Virus record (IMG/VR): IMGVR_UViG_3300013285_000025
Span: 1 to 45,400 of that record
Length of the DNA: 45,400 nucleotides
Source: a virus
Direction: 5' to 3' (one strand)
Part shown: positions 1 to 6,939 of the stretch, one piece after another
How the letters are laid out: each line of letters begins with the position of its first letter
Numbering within the stretch: the stretch's first letter is position 1
Position numbers and translations under genes: made by a program
Notes under the pieces: generated by a model
Told to the model about the DNA's origin: nothing
The model's input: the letters and a program-made list of their open reading frames with translations, nothing else
The model's database searches: none

Positions 1-9
1 CACCCGCCA
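1..9 (+). tRNA. possible 3' end of a truncated tRNA
   Basis: The first nine bases read CACCCGCCA. This would fit the last acceptor-stem bases, a G discriminator and CCA of a tRNA cut by the window edge. It lies directly before a run of tRNA genes that all encode CCA. Only these few bases are visible, so this is a guess from context. Confidence 0.2.
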
Positions 10-23
10 CAATTTAGTTTTAT

Positions 24-98
24 TCCAGAGTAGCACAGCGGTAGTGCAGTTGACTGTTAATCAATTGGTCGTAGGTTCGATCCCTGCCTCTGGAGCCA
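24..98 (+). tRNA. tRNA-Asn(GTT)
   Basis: The acceptor stem TCCAGAG pairs with CTCTGGA at 88-94, followed by a G discriminator and an encoded CCA at 96-98. The anticodon loop CTGTTAA places GTT at 56-58. The T-loop TTCGATC is canonical. It is the first complete gene of a phage tRNA island reaching to 1281. Confidence 0.93.
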
Positions 99-110
99 TA
101 TATATTAAAT

Positions 111-188
111 CGCAGAGTATGGAAGTGGTCTATCCGTCTGGTCTCATAAGCCATGAAATCGTTGGTTCGAATCCAACCTCTGCAACCA
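111..188 (+). tRNA. tRNA-Met(CAT), initiator-like
   Basis: The anticodon CAT is at 145-147 in loop CTCATAA, and CCA is encoded at 186-188. Base 1 is C (111) opposite A (184), the unpaired 1:72 position that marks bacterial initiator tRNAs. The D-stem has G121:C135 at positions 11:24, a purine:pyrimidine pair typical of initiators and opposite to elongators. The lower anticodon stem has two G-C pairs (GG at 140-141 with CC at 151-152), and a U-G pair replaces the third. These features favour an initiator-type tRNA over elongator Met or lysidine Ile2. The rest of the fold is ordinary. Confidence 0.85.
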
Positions 189-192
189 AAAT

Positions 193-269
193 GCCCCGAT
201 GACGGAATTGGTATACGTGTGTGCCTTAGAAGCACAATTTTGCGAGTTCGAGTCTCGCTTGGGGCACCA
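193..269 (+). tRNA. tRNA-Leu(TAG) with a short variable loop
   Basis: The acceptor stem GCCCCGA pairs with TTGGGGC (259-265), the discriminator is A266 and CCA is at 267-269. The anticodon TAG is at 227-229 in a 5-bp stem. The D-arm TGACGGAATTGG is characteristic of tRNA-Leu. Only five bases (237-241) separate the anticodon stem from the T-stem, so the long class II variable arm expected of bacterial tRNA-Leu is missing. Confidence 0.85.
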
Positions 270-360
270 TTGTTGAATGTGTGAGCAAAAGAAAGGGCAT
301 CCCAACTGTTAGGGAAGATAATCGCCAGTCAAGACAGCGTCCATTATTTGGAGAGAATTT

Positions 361-426
361 ATGACTACCCATCATAGATTGAAATGCTTGAGGATCTGGT
401 GGCAGGAATTTAAAGCTGCCAACTAA
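361..426 (+). CDS. 21-residue mini-protein in tRNA island
   Basis: This short frame encodes 21 residues starting MTTHHRLKCLR and ending KAAN. It has a good ribosome binding site, GGAGAG at 350-355, five bases before the ATG. The product is basic with a Trp pair in the middle. It fills the gap between tRNA-Leu and the second tRNA-Met. I have no firm family assignment. The start signal argues for translation, but the length leaves doubt. Confidence 0.4.
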   Translation: MTTHHRLKCLRIWWQEFKAAN

Positions 427-450
427 ACACACAACAGTACATTCAACAAT

Positions 451-525
451 GGTGATGTAGCACAACGGTAGTGCAACTCCTTCATACGGAGTAGGTTAGT
501 GGCTCGATTCCACTCATCACCACCA
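451..525 (+). tRNA. tRNA-Met(CAT), elongator or Ile2 type
   Basis: The acceptor stem GGTGATG pairs with CATCACC (515-521), the discriminator is A522 and CCA is at 523-525. The anticodon CAT is at 483-485 in a CTCC/GGAG stem. Base pair 1:72 is G-C, so it is not an initiator. Sequence alone cannot tell elongator Met from an Ile2 tRNA whose C34 would be changed to lysidine by the host TilS. Confidence 0.9.
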
Positions 526-540
526 ATATAAGTAGACTAT

Positions 541-1008
541 ATGATTAATAGAAACCTTGTTAATTTTAATATACAACCAATCTTGTCTGAGATCAATTGT
601 ATTATTGCCGCAGACCCAGTTGGTAGGATTAATAATTCAACAGGCAAAACTAAACCAAATGGTGCACAACATTCATTAGTGCGTAATGAAGTATTACTAC
701 CGCTGTTCTTAGAAATAACATCTTTGGCTAATAAACATAATTTATTTGTTGGTGATGTTTGGACAAATGTATGTTATCCAAATGCGATTGGTGGGAAACA
801 TAAACATATACAAGCAATTATTGCTGGATGTTTTTATGTTTATGTGCCCAATGATTCAGGTTCACTTGAATTTGAAACTGGAGAAATAATATATCCAAAA
901 GCTGGTGAGTTTTATTGGTGGGATGCTAATATAATTCACTGGACAAATGAAAACAAATCAAACGAAACAAGAATTTCAATAGCATTTAATTTAAATATGC
1001 CCTTGTAG
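541..1008 (+). CDS. 2OG-Fe(II) oxygenase-like protein
   Basis: This 155-residue protein has the layout of short phage 2OG-Fe(II) dioxygenases of the TIGR02466 type. A His pair (H87, H89) precedes a strand-rich segment, and a distal H133 is followed eleven residues later by R144, the probable 2-oxoglutarate carboxylate ligand. The substrate is unknown. The gene lies inside the tRNA island, starts 15 bases after tRNA-Met without a visible Shine-Dalgarno, and its TAG stop falls inside the following tRNA-Thr gene. It is shorter than the other nine oxygenases of the window because the N-terminal domain is reduced. The superfamily is fairly sure; the activity is not. Confidence 0.7.
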   Translation: MINRNLVNFNIQPILSEINCIIAADPVGRINNSTGKTKPNGAQHSLVRNEVLLPLFLEITSLANKHNLFVGDVWTNVCYPNAIGGKHKHIQAIIAGCFYVYVPNDSGSLEFETGEIIYPKAGEFYWWDANIIHWTNENKSNETRISIAFNLNMPL

Positions 1009-1074
1009 CTCATTTGGTAGAGCAACTGATTAGTAATCAGTAGGTGGGCGGTTCGAATCCGTCTAAGGGCACCA
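999..1074 (+). tRNA. tRNA-Thr(AGT)
   Basis: The acceptor stem GCCCTTG pairs with TAAGGGC (1064-1070), the discriminator is A1071 and CCA is at 1072-1074. The anticodon loop TTAGTAA sits on stem ACTGA/TCAGT and gives anticodon AGT at 1032-1034. Elongator Thr tRNAs of bacteria normally carry TGT, GGT or CGT, so A34 is unusual. The first ten bases overlap the end of the upstream oxygenase gene, whose stop codon TAG is tRNA bases 8-10. Confidence 0.88.
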
Positions 1075-1129
1075 ATATTAGTTCTGAAATTGAACTTATG
1101 CAGCAAAGAATATAGTAAATAAGAAAAAT

Positions 1130-1204
1130 ATGCCCTTGTTCTAACGGCAAGATGCGGGTCTCCAAAACCCTGCGATGGGAGTTCGAATCTCTCAGGGTAT
1201 GCCA
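1130..1204 (+). tRNA. tRNA-Trp(CCA)
   Basis: The acceptor stem ATGCCCT pairs with AGGGTAT (1194-1200), with one G-U pair. The discriminator is G1201, the Trp identity base in bacteria, and CCA is at 1202-1204. The anticodon CCA is at 1162-1164 in loop CTCCAAA. Confidence 0.92.
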
Positions 1205-1207
1205 ATT

Positions 1208-1281
1208 GCAGGGTTAGTTTAATGGTAAAACTGTAGATTTCCAATCTTCCGTTGAGAGTTCGATTCTCTCACTCTGCTCCA
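1208..1281 (+). tRNA. tRNA-Gly(TCC)
   Basis: The acceptor stem GCAGGGT pairs with ACTCTGC (1271-1277), the discriminator is U1278 as in bacterial Gly tRNAs, and CCA is at 1279-1281. The anticodon TCC is at 1240-1242. It starts three bases after tRNA-Trp, so the two are probably processed from one transcript. Confidence 0.92.
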
Positions 1282-1314
1282 GTTTTTAATGAGGTAAGAA
1301 GAAAAGAGGTAATC

Positions 1315-1788
1315 ATGCGTAAAGCGATCAACATTGATGAAGTTAGAGATTTCATCATGGCACAGACACCAGAAACCAAGATCTATATTGGCGGTGATTC
1401 TGAACGATTTCTAATAGGAAAAGATTGGTACGCAGATTACATTATGGTTGTTGTTGTTCATATCAATGGAAACAATGGCTGTAAAATCTTTGGTGAAGTG
1501 GTGCGTGAACGTGACTGGGATCAGAAACGAGACAAACCACGTATGCGTCTTATGAATGAAGTTTATAAAATTGCAGAGTTGTACTTAAAGTTGCATGATG
1601 TTCTAGAAGATTATGAAGTAGAAGTTCATTTGGATATTAACCCAAATGAGATGCATGGTTCTTCTTGCGTTATCAACGAAGCAACTGGATATATCAGAGG
1701 AATGTGTAACGTAATTCCTATGGTTAAACCACGAGCATTTGCTGCATCATATGCTGCAGATAGGTATAAGTCATATATGGCTGCATAA
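1315..1788 (+). CDS. YkuK-like RNase H-fold protein (DUF458)
   Basis: The 157-residue product resembles the RNaseH_like/DUF458 family founded by Bacillus YkuK. Acidic motifs sit in RNase H-like positions: GGDSER early, HLDINPNE in the middle and a C-terminal AASYAADR helix. The biochemical role of the family is not established. A nuclease or nucleic-acid binding role is inferred from the fold. The ATG at 1315 was chosen because GAGGT stands 6-7 bases before it. The longer frame from 1252 would begin inside tRNA-Gly and is unlikely. The gene follows the tRNA island and may be cotranscribed with it. Confidence 0.8.
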   Translation: MRKAINIDEVRDFIMAQTPETKIYIGGDSERFLIGKDWYADYIMVVVVHINGNNGCKIFGEVVRERDWDQKRDKPRMRLMNEVYKIAELYLKLHDVLEDYEVEVHLDINPNEMHGSSCVINEATGYIRGMCNVIPMVKPRAFAASYAADRYKSYMAA

Positions 1789-1793
1789 TAAAT

Positions 1794-1822
1794 TTGCTTT
1801 GCATTATGGTTTAATGTATAAT
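1794..1822 (+). promoter_or_regulatory. sigma70-like promoter (TTGCTT-17-TATAAT)
   Basis: TTGCTT at 1794-1799 and TATAAT at 1817-1822 are spaced by exactly 17 bases just after the stop of the RNase H-like gene. The end of the spacer, TAATG, and the hexamers match the promoter before the tmRNA at 26242-26270. It should drive the oxygenase/carbamoyltransferase operon. Confidence 0.75.
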
Positions 1823-1829
1823 ATAAGAG

Positions 1830-1837
1830 TATAAATA
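1830..1837 (+). promoter_or_regulatory. T4-type late promoter TATAAATA
   Basis: A perfect TATAAATA octamer, the T4 late promoter consensus read by the gp55/gp33 polymerase, lies eight bases after the sigma70-like -10 and 30 bases before the methyltransferase start. With gp33 encoded at 30684, the operon may be transcribed both early and late. Confidence 0.6.
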
Positions 1838-1867
1838 CATTTATAAATGTGAATTAAAGGAAAATCT

Positions 1868-2545
1868 ATGAATCATATATTTTATGAGAAGTGGTACAAA
1901 AAACGTGTAAAAAAGATAATTGATATTTTTGGTGAGGATTGGTTTCCTGCGAAAAAAGTATTAGAACTTGGTGCGTGTCATGGTGAGATAGGAACTGAAT
2001 TACTCAAACTTGGTGCAGAAGTTTCCTTCACTGATGTTCGTCCTGAACATCTACAAATAATACAAGATAGATTTAAAGATCTTAATTATGAGCCGTTGAT
2101 CGGTATGATTAATCAGAATTTTGATTACTCATTCGATCGTCATTTCGATTTGATTCTCCATTTCGGCACATTGAGTCATGTTGAACAATGGAAGAATGAT
2201 TTATTTACTGCAATGAAACATACTAATTGTATGTTACTTGATACCGTTGTTAATCCAACTGAGGGCGCAGAAGACTCACTTAGAGATAACACTGATAATT
2301 ACCAATATGATGGTTACCAATGTAAAGAACCTTTATTTACTCAAGAATCTGTTGAACAAACTCTAGCAGATATTGGCTGTAAATTTCTAAGGTTAGACAC
2401 AGCATCATTGAACGCTGATTGGTCTTGGGTGCGCAATGGAGAGTTAATCCGACATGTTTATGATTGGGATTATACTACCAAAGAATTGTATCGCAGGGGT
2501 ACTCATCAAGTTCACTTTAGACGTTTCTGGATAGTTCTCAAATAA
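1868..2545 (+). CDS. class I SAM-dependent methyltransferase
   Basis: The 225-residue protein has methyltransferase motif I, VLELGACHGEIG, at about residues 32-43. An acidic residue ends the next strand (FTDVRPEH), and motif IV-like FDLILHFGTLSHVEQW follows. This is a type 11/12 methyltransferase that binds S-adenosylmethionine in the cytoplasm. The target cannot be read: small molecule, glycan or peptide are all possible. A Shine-Dalgarno AAAGGA precedes the ATG. It is the first gene of the modification operon and overlaps the next gene by one base (TAATG). Confidence 0.85.
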   Translation: MNHIFYEKWYKKRVKKIIDIFGEDWFPAKKVLELGACHGEIGTELLKLGAEVSFTDVRPEHLQIIQDRFKDLNYEPLIGMINQNFDYSFDRHFDLILHFGTLSHVEQWKNDLFTAMKHTNCMLLDTVVNPTEGAEDSLRDNTDNYQYDGYQCKEPLFTQESVEQTLADIGCKFLRLDTASLNADWSWVRNGELIRHVYDWDYTTKELYRRGTHQVHFRRFWIVLK

Positions 2546-3105
2546 TGTATATTAAAGATCCATCCCTGTTAACACCAAATGAATGTAAACTTCTTATTGA
2601 GATGCACAATAAGTATTATAATGTACATGGTAGGCAGCATAGAGATACATTCTTAATTCAAGATAATAAATTAAGAATGTGGCTTAAAGATAATGACATG
2701 CATGAAAATGACTTTATACGTTTAATTGATTCTAGAATTAATGGTCATATACAACAAATAGATAAAGATTCTTTTGCTGCTTACTGGCAAATTGTAAAAT
2801 GGCCAAGTGGTTCTAAACAAGAGTGGCATTATGACTTTCCAAAATCAGATGATGGTTATGTTCAAGACTATAATGAAAATAGATTTACGTCAGTTATATA
2901 CTTGAATGATACGTATTCTGGTGGAATTACTGAAAGTAGAACTTGGGATAACAATGGCAATATAGTTGAGTCATGGTTACACCAAAAACAAGTGGGTTCT
3001 ATAATAACATTTAAAGGATGTGTTGAAGAACATCGTGTTCAAGAAGTAGTAGATGGACCACGTTGGACAATCCTAGTTCATTACACAAAGTTTGTATACA
3101 AATAA
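2545..3105 (+). CDS. 2OG-Fe(II) oxygenase (prolyl hydroxylase-like)
   Basis: The 186-residue enzyme shows a full facial triad: WHYD gives H95-x-D97, H163 is the distal His, and R173 ten residues later would bind 2-oxoglutarate. The segment FTSVIYLNDTYSGGITE is typical of the prolyl-4-hydroxylase type fold. It would hydroxylate an unknown substrate using Fe(II), O2 and 2-oxoglutarate. The start overlaps the methyltransferase stop, and its own stop overlaps the next oxygenase. Confidence 0.85.
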   Translation: MYIKDPSLLTPNECKLLIEMHNKYYNVHGRQHRDTFLIQDNKLRMWLKDNDMHENDFIRLIDSRINGHIQQIDKDSFAAYWQIVKWPSGSKQEWHYDFPKSDDGYVQDYNENRFTSVIYLNDTYSGGITESRTWDNNGNIVESWLHQKQVGSIITFKGCVEEHRVQEVVDGPRWTILVHYTKFVYK

Positions 3106-3725
3106 TGGATTTAACCTTACATGAAAATTATATCTACACGAGATTGCTTGATCTTGATGTTGATGAAATAAGAAACTCTTCAATTGAATTGAGGAATTTT
3201 GTTCTAAGCAATTTTACTGATGATGGTACTGGGTTTGATCCCAAACAATCAAAGGGTAATGTTCCAGCTGAAGCAAAATTATATTCTCAATATAATCTTA
3301 TGATGTATCCACTCCCTGGTTTCCACTCACTCTACAATGAAATACGAGAAACATTTCATAGGGTTAGAGAACATCAAGATATGCCATATAAACCATGTTA
3401 TCTTCAATGTTGGGTAAATGTTTTTGAACAGGGACAATACATAGATTGGCACTATCATTGGCTTCCAGAATTTCAAGCATGGCATGGATTCTATTGTGTT
3501 GACGTTGAACCAAATTCTAGCACAACGTATAAATTAGATAAAGAAGTTGTTATTCAAAGTAAAAATAATTTACTTGTAATTAGTAAAAGTGCGGGAGACC
3601 TTCATAGATCATCTGAGTGGAATGAAACTCATCCAAGAATAACCATTGCATTTGATATAATTCCAGCAGATACATTATGCGATGGTTTCTATGATAAAAA
3701 ATTAAACCACTGGATTCCAGTTTAA
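3105..3725 (+). CDS. 2OG-Fe(II) oxygenase-like protein
   Basis: This 206-residue protein carries DWHYHW (H116-x-H118), distal H167 and R178, the pattern of a 2OG oxygenase with His in place of the usual Asp of the HxD pair. That substitution is shared by other phage members of this window and may alter metal binding. The ATG at 3105 overlaps the previous stop (TAATG). An in-frame ATG at 3063 lies inside the upstream gene and is less likely. The substrate is unknown. Confidence 0.75.
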   Translation: MDLTLHENYIYTRLLDLDVDEIRNSSIELRNFVLSNFTDDGTGFDPKQSKGNVPAEAKLYSQYNLMMYPLPGFHSLYNEIRETFHRVREHQDMPYKPCYLQCWVNVFEQGQYIDWHYHWLPEFQAWHGFYCVDVEPNSSTTYKLDKEVVIQSKNNLLVISKSAGDLHRSSEWNETHPRITIAFDIIPADTLCDGFYDKKLNHWIPV

Positions 3726-3737
3726 AGGGAAAATAAT

Positions 3738-4430
3738 ATGCCAATGGATAATGAGAAAATGGCTGATGGAAGCGTTACTGTATTAAAATATAATGGTAAA
3801 GAAGAAGTGCACAAGCTGTGGTATACTCCAATTTCAATTTCAAAACCATTTAGTGACTCGTTCATAGAGCAATTGAAGAAAGATGTTAAAGTAGTTTCTG
3901 ATTATGCTGATAAAAATAGTATTGATGTTTGGCAACTACCAAATTTACCTCAAACTCTGTTAGATGTAAGAGATAAAAAATTAGAAATTGCAGAACGTAT
4001 CTTCAAAGAAGATGCAGAGATGCCATTACCTCCTCTAAGAATAGCCAAAGGATATTTTAGAGTAATCTCACCACATGTTCCTTACCGTATAACACCACAT
4101 CACCATGGTTCAACCCTTGGTGCTGGTATTTTCTATATTAATGTAAATAATAATAATGCTGGCAATCTAGTAATGCTAGATCCTCGAGGTGGTGTAAATT
4201 ACAATAATCAATTCAGTCCTTTTAAACGCATTCGTGTTGAACAGGGTTTAATGGTAATTTGTCCAGGTTATGTAACTCATTTTGTTGAGCCAACAGATTA
4301 TAGCAAACCAATCTATGATTCAGAAAGATTTATGATTGTATCAAACATACATAGAATATATGAAGACTTTCTAAAAGAATTAGAGAAGAACGATGCCTAT
4401 GTTACATCAATGGGGTCATTAGAATTATAA
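3738..4430 (+). CDS. 2OG-Fe(II) oxygenase-like protein
   Basis: The 230-residue product has an HHH run at 121-123, distal H181 in YVTHFVEP and R197 in SERFMIV. It fits the double-stranded beta-helix oxygenase layout with LGAGIFYINV as an early strand. An AAGGGAA ribosome binding site precedes the ATG. A second ATG two codons later is also possible. The Asp of the classic HxD is not evident, so catalysis rests on the fold. It lies just before the Lys-rich small protein. Confidence 0.7.
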   Translation: MPMDNEKMADGSVTVLKYNGKEEVHKLWYTPISISKPFSDSFIEQLKKDVKVVSDYADKNSIDVWQLPNLPQTLLDVRDKKLEIAERIFKEDAEMPLPPLRIAKGYFRVISPHVPYRITPHHHGSTLGAGIFYINVNNNNAGNLVMLDPRGGVNYNNQFSPFKRIRVEQGLMVICPGYVTHFVEPTDYSKPIYDSERFMIVSNIHRIYEDFLKELEKNDAYVTSMGSLEL

Positions 4431-4440
4431 GGAGAATTAT

Positions 4441-4638
4441 ATGACAGAAGAAAAAAAACCATCTGCTTTTGCTGAAAAATATCATGCTGAGAAATTACTC
4501 AAGAAAGCCAAGAAGAAAGCCAAAAAAGGTATGATGGCAAAGGGATTAAGTAGCAAAGAAGCAGGTAAACTTGTTAAGAAAGCAGTAAATAATATTGCTA
4601 ACAAACCAATAAAAAGATCAGCGGGAAGAGGTCGTTAA
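4441..4638 (+). CDS. Lys-rich 65-residue basic protein
   Basis: The product is 65 residues with about 19 Lys and a tail of SAGRGR. It contains KKAKKKAKKG, then a second helix-like part (GLSSKEAGKLVKKAVNN). There is no Cys and no signal peptide. A strong AAGGAG site six bases upstream supports translation. It is placed between an oxygenase and the carbamoyltransferase in one operon. It could bind nucleic acid as a small histone-like protein, or it could be a substrate of the surrounding modifying enzymes. Neither role can be shown from sequence. Confidence 0.7.
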   Translation: MTEEKKPSAFAEKYHAEKLLKKAKKKAKKGMMAKGLSSKEAGKLVKKAVNNIANKPIKRSAGRGR

Positions 4639-4639
4639 T

Positions 4640-6277
4640 ATGAGTGATATTTGGATTGCTGGTATTAATACCATGCATAATGCTTCGACATGTTTACTTA
4701 AGAATGGTGAGATCGTTTTTCATATTGAAGAAGAACGTCTATCGAGAAGAAAATATGATGAACATCCATTTCTTGGTATTGCCAAAATCAAAGAGTTTAC
4801 CGATAAATTAGATTACTTTGTTGTACCAATTGAAGATTGTAAAGCTGGATTTATTGATAACCCTTATGTTGCGTATGCTCGTAAAATTGGGTTGATTAGT
4901 AAAGAGAGCCAGTTAGTTACCAATGAATATCCAGTGCACCATGACTATCATGCTTATGGTGCATTTTACAATTCAGGATTTGATGAAGCAATTTGCATAG
5001 TGCTTGATGGTTCAGGAGCAATGATGAATTACTCTCAGTTCCAACATGGTGGTGAGATTAATTCCGTATATCATATGTCTGGAGTTTCAGAATTTAAAGT
5101 ATTACATAAAGTATCATCGAATCGAACTAATCTACCAACATCTTGGGTAGGTGAAATTAAATTTACCAGCTATCCAGGTATAGGAATGATTTATAATTCT
5201 TTGGCTAGAGCACTTGGTCATTCTATTCTTGAGTGTGGTAAAGCCATGGGTCTATCATCATATGGTAAACCAGATGAATCTATCCCACCAATCTATGTTA
5301 CCCTTGATGGCGAGAAGATGCCAAATAGAAATTTATTCATTCATAATGAAGTAACACGTGGTTGGAGTTCACCAATACTACAAAACGCAGATCAATACAA
5401 CAAAGAAAACTTATGCTATGCTGTTCAAAGAGCAGTTGAACAAGAAGCAAAAGAATTTATTCATACTGCAATTAAAACATCAGGATGTAAAAACGTAGTT
5501 ATCAGTGGTGGCTTTGGTTTGAATTGTGTTGCGAACTACGAATATCTTAAAGATCTGCCAGAGGGAGTTAAACTTTATATTGACCCACCTGCATATGATG
5601 GTGGTTTAAGTATTGGTTCCACTAAACAAGCATATGCTTCTATTACTGGCAAGAAACCAGAACCACAAAAAGATTACTACCTTGGACCAACCCCTACATA
5701 TGAATACACACTGACCGAAGAGTTTATTTCTAAGCCAGCCACGTATAAAGATATTGTTGATTTGATTCTTGCTGGTAATATTGTGGCAATGTATCAAGGT
5801 AGATCTGAGGCTGGTCCACGTGCTCTCGGTAATAGATCTATTCTGTTTGATCCTCGTTTACCAAATGGTAAAGATATTGTCAATGAAGTTAAACACAGAG
5901 AATGGTATCGCCCATTTGCTGGGTCTATCCTTAAAGAATATGTGCATGACTACTTTGATATGCGTGGTCTTGAAGAATCACCATTCATGATGTATGCAGT
6001 TGATGTGCTTGAAGATAAGAAATTAGTTATCCCTGCCATTACTCACGTTGATGGCACCTGCCGTATTCAAACTGTTACTGAAGAACAGAACAAACATTAC
6101 TATAACTTAATATCTGAATTTAATAGACAGACCAATGTGCCCATACTTTTTAATACTAGTTTTAATCTTGGTGGTGATCCAATTGTGGAAACAGTTGATG
6201 AAGCACTGGCAACTCTACGTAAATCAGAATTAAAATATTTGTATCTACCTGAACTCGGAATCCTAATTTCAAAATGA
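4640..6277 (+). CDS. NodU/CmcH-family carbamoyltransferase
   Basis: At 545 residues it has the usual length of O-carbamoyltransferases. The N-terminal Kae1-like domain shows HNAST near residue 14, EEERLSRRK, the metal site HHDYH near residue 100 and LDGSGAM. The C-terminal YrdC-like domain shows GRSEAGPRALGNRSIL at about 387-402 and ILFNTSFNLGGDPIV near the end. The family transfers a carbamoyl group from carbamoyl phosphate through carbamoyl-AMP to a hydroxyl of a sugar or antibiotic. A plausible reading of the operon is that oxygenases create hydroxyls that this enzyme carbamoylates. It starts one base after the previous stop and overlaps the next gene by four. Confidence 0.93.
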   Translation: MSDIWIAGINTMHNASTCLLKNGEIVFHIEEERLSRRKYDEHPFLGIAKIKEFTDKLDYFVVPIEDCKAGFIDNPYVAYARKIGLISKESQLVTNEYPVHHDYHAYGAFYNSGFDEAICIVLDGSGAMMNYSQFQHGGEINSVYHMSGVSEFKVLHKVSSNRTNLPTSWVGEIKFTSYPGIGMIYNSLARALGHSILECGKAMGLSSYGKPDESIPPIYVTLDGEKMPNRNLFIHNEVTRGWSSPILQNADQYNKENLCYAVQRAVEQEAKEFIHTAIKTSGCKNVVISGGFGLNCVANYEYLKDLPEGVKLYIDPPAYDGGLSIGSTKQAYASITGKKPEPQKDYYLGPTPTYEYTLTEEFISKPATYKDIVDLILAGNIVAMYQGRSEAGPRALGNRSILFDPRLPNGKDIVNEVKHREWYRPFAGSILKEYVHDYFDMRGLEESPFMMYAVDVLEDKKLVIPAITHVDGTCRIQTVTEEQNKHYYNLISEFNRQTNVPILFNTSFNLGGDPIVETVDEALATLRKSELKYLYLPELGILISK

Positions 6278-6939
6278 TTAAAACACCATATGTTGTAGAT
6301 AATTTATTGACTCCTGCATATGCTGAGGCAATACATCATGATGCTCTTAATTTTTTGTTCTATGAGTACAAACAAAAAACATCAATAAAAGATCCAAGTC
6401 TTCGATTTTCTAATATAGTAATGGAAGATGAAAACACAGTTGATGAAGGACAAATGGTTTGCCCAATTTGGTCACCACCTGGAGCTATGGCAGAGCCACC
6501 ATTTGGTAAATATGAATTTTTTATTCGTCCATTAACACTTACGATTATGGATATACTGAAACAACAAGGAATTACAGTAGCACCACAAAAAATTAAATTT
6601 AATCTTCTTAGGAAAACTAATTTTCCAGAGAGTCATTATAATATTCCTCATGCAGATAATAGTAATCCAAACATGTTCAGCGCAGTTTATTACATAAATG
6701 ATTCTGATGGTGATACATTTGTCTTTAATGAAATGGTTCTGCCAGATAAATTACCAGATAAACTTACTGTAATGCAAAGAATCTCACCAAAGAAAAACAG
6801 ATTAGTTATATTTGAATCAGATAGATTCCATGCATCATCAAACCCAAGAGTTACTACAGAACGATTAATTATAAATTTTGTGTTTGAAACTGTATTCAAC
6901 CAAACTACATTAGATACTGTATCCAATGCAAGTAATTGA
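6274..6939 (+). CDS. 2OG-Fe(II) oxygenase-like protein
   Basis: The 221-residue protein shows PHADNSNPN (H126-x-D128), distal H186 in DRFHASSNP and R197 in TERLII, a complete 2OG oxygenase triad plus Arg. SAVYYINDSDGDTFVFNE is the typical adjoining strand pair. The DRFHASSNP motif is common in phage and bacterial members annotated as 2OG-Fe(II) oxygenase. It overlaps the carbamoyltransferase by ATGA, suggesting coupled translation. The substrate is unknown. Confidence 0.85.
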   Translation: MIKTPYVVDNLLTPAYAEAIHHDALNFLFYEYKQKTSIKDPSLRFSNIVMEDENTVDEGQMVCPIWSPPGAMAEPPFGKYEFFIRPLTLTIMDILKQQGITVAPQKIKFNLLRKTNFPESHYNIPHADNSNPNMFSAVYYINDSDGDTFVFNEMVLPDKLPDKLTVMQRISPKKNRLVIFESDRFHASSNPRVTTERLIINFVFETVFNQTTLDTVSNASN

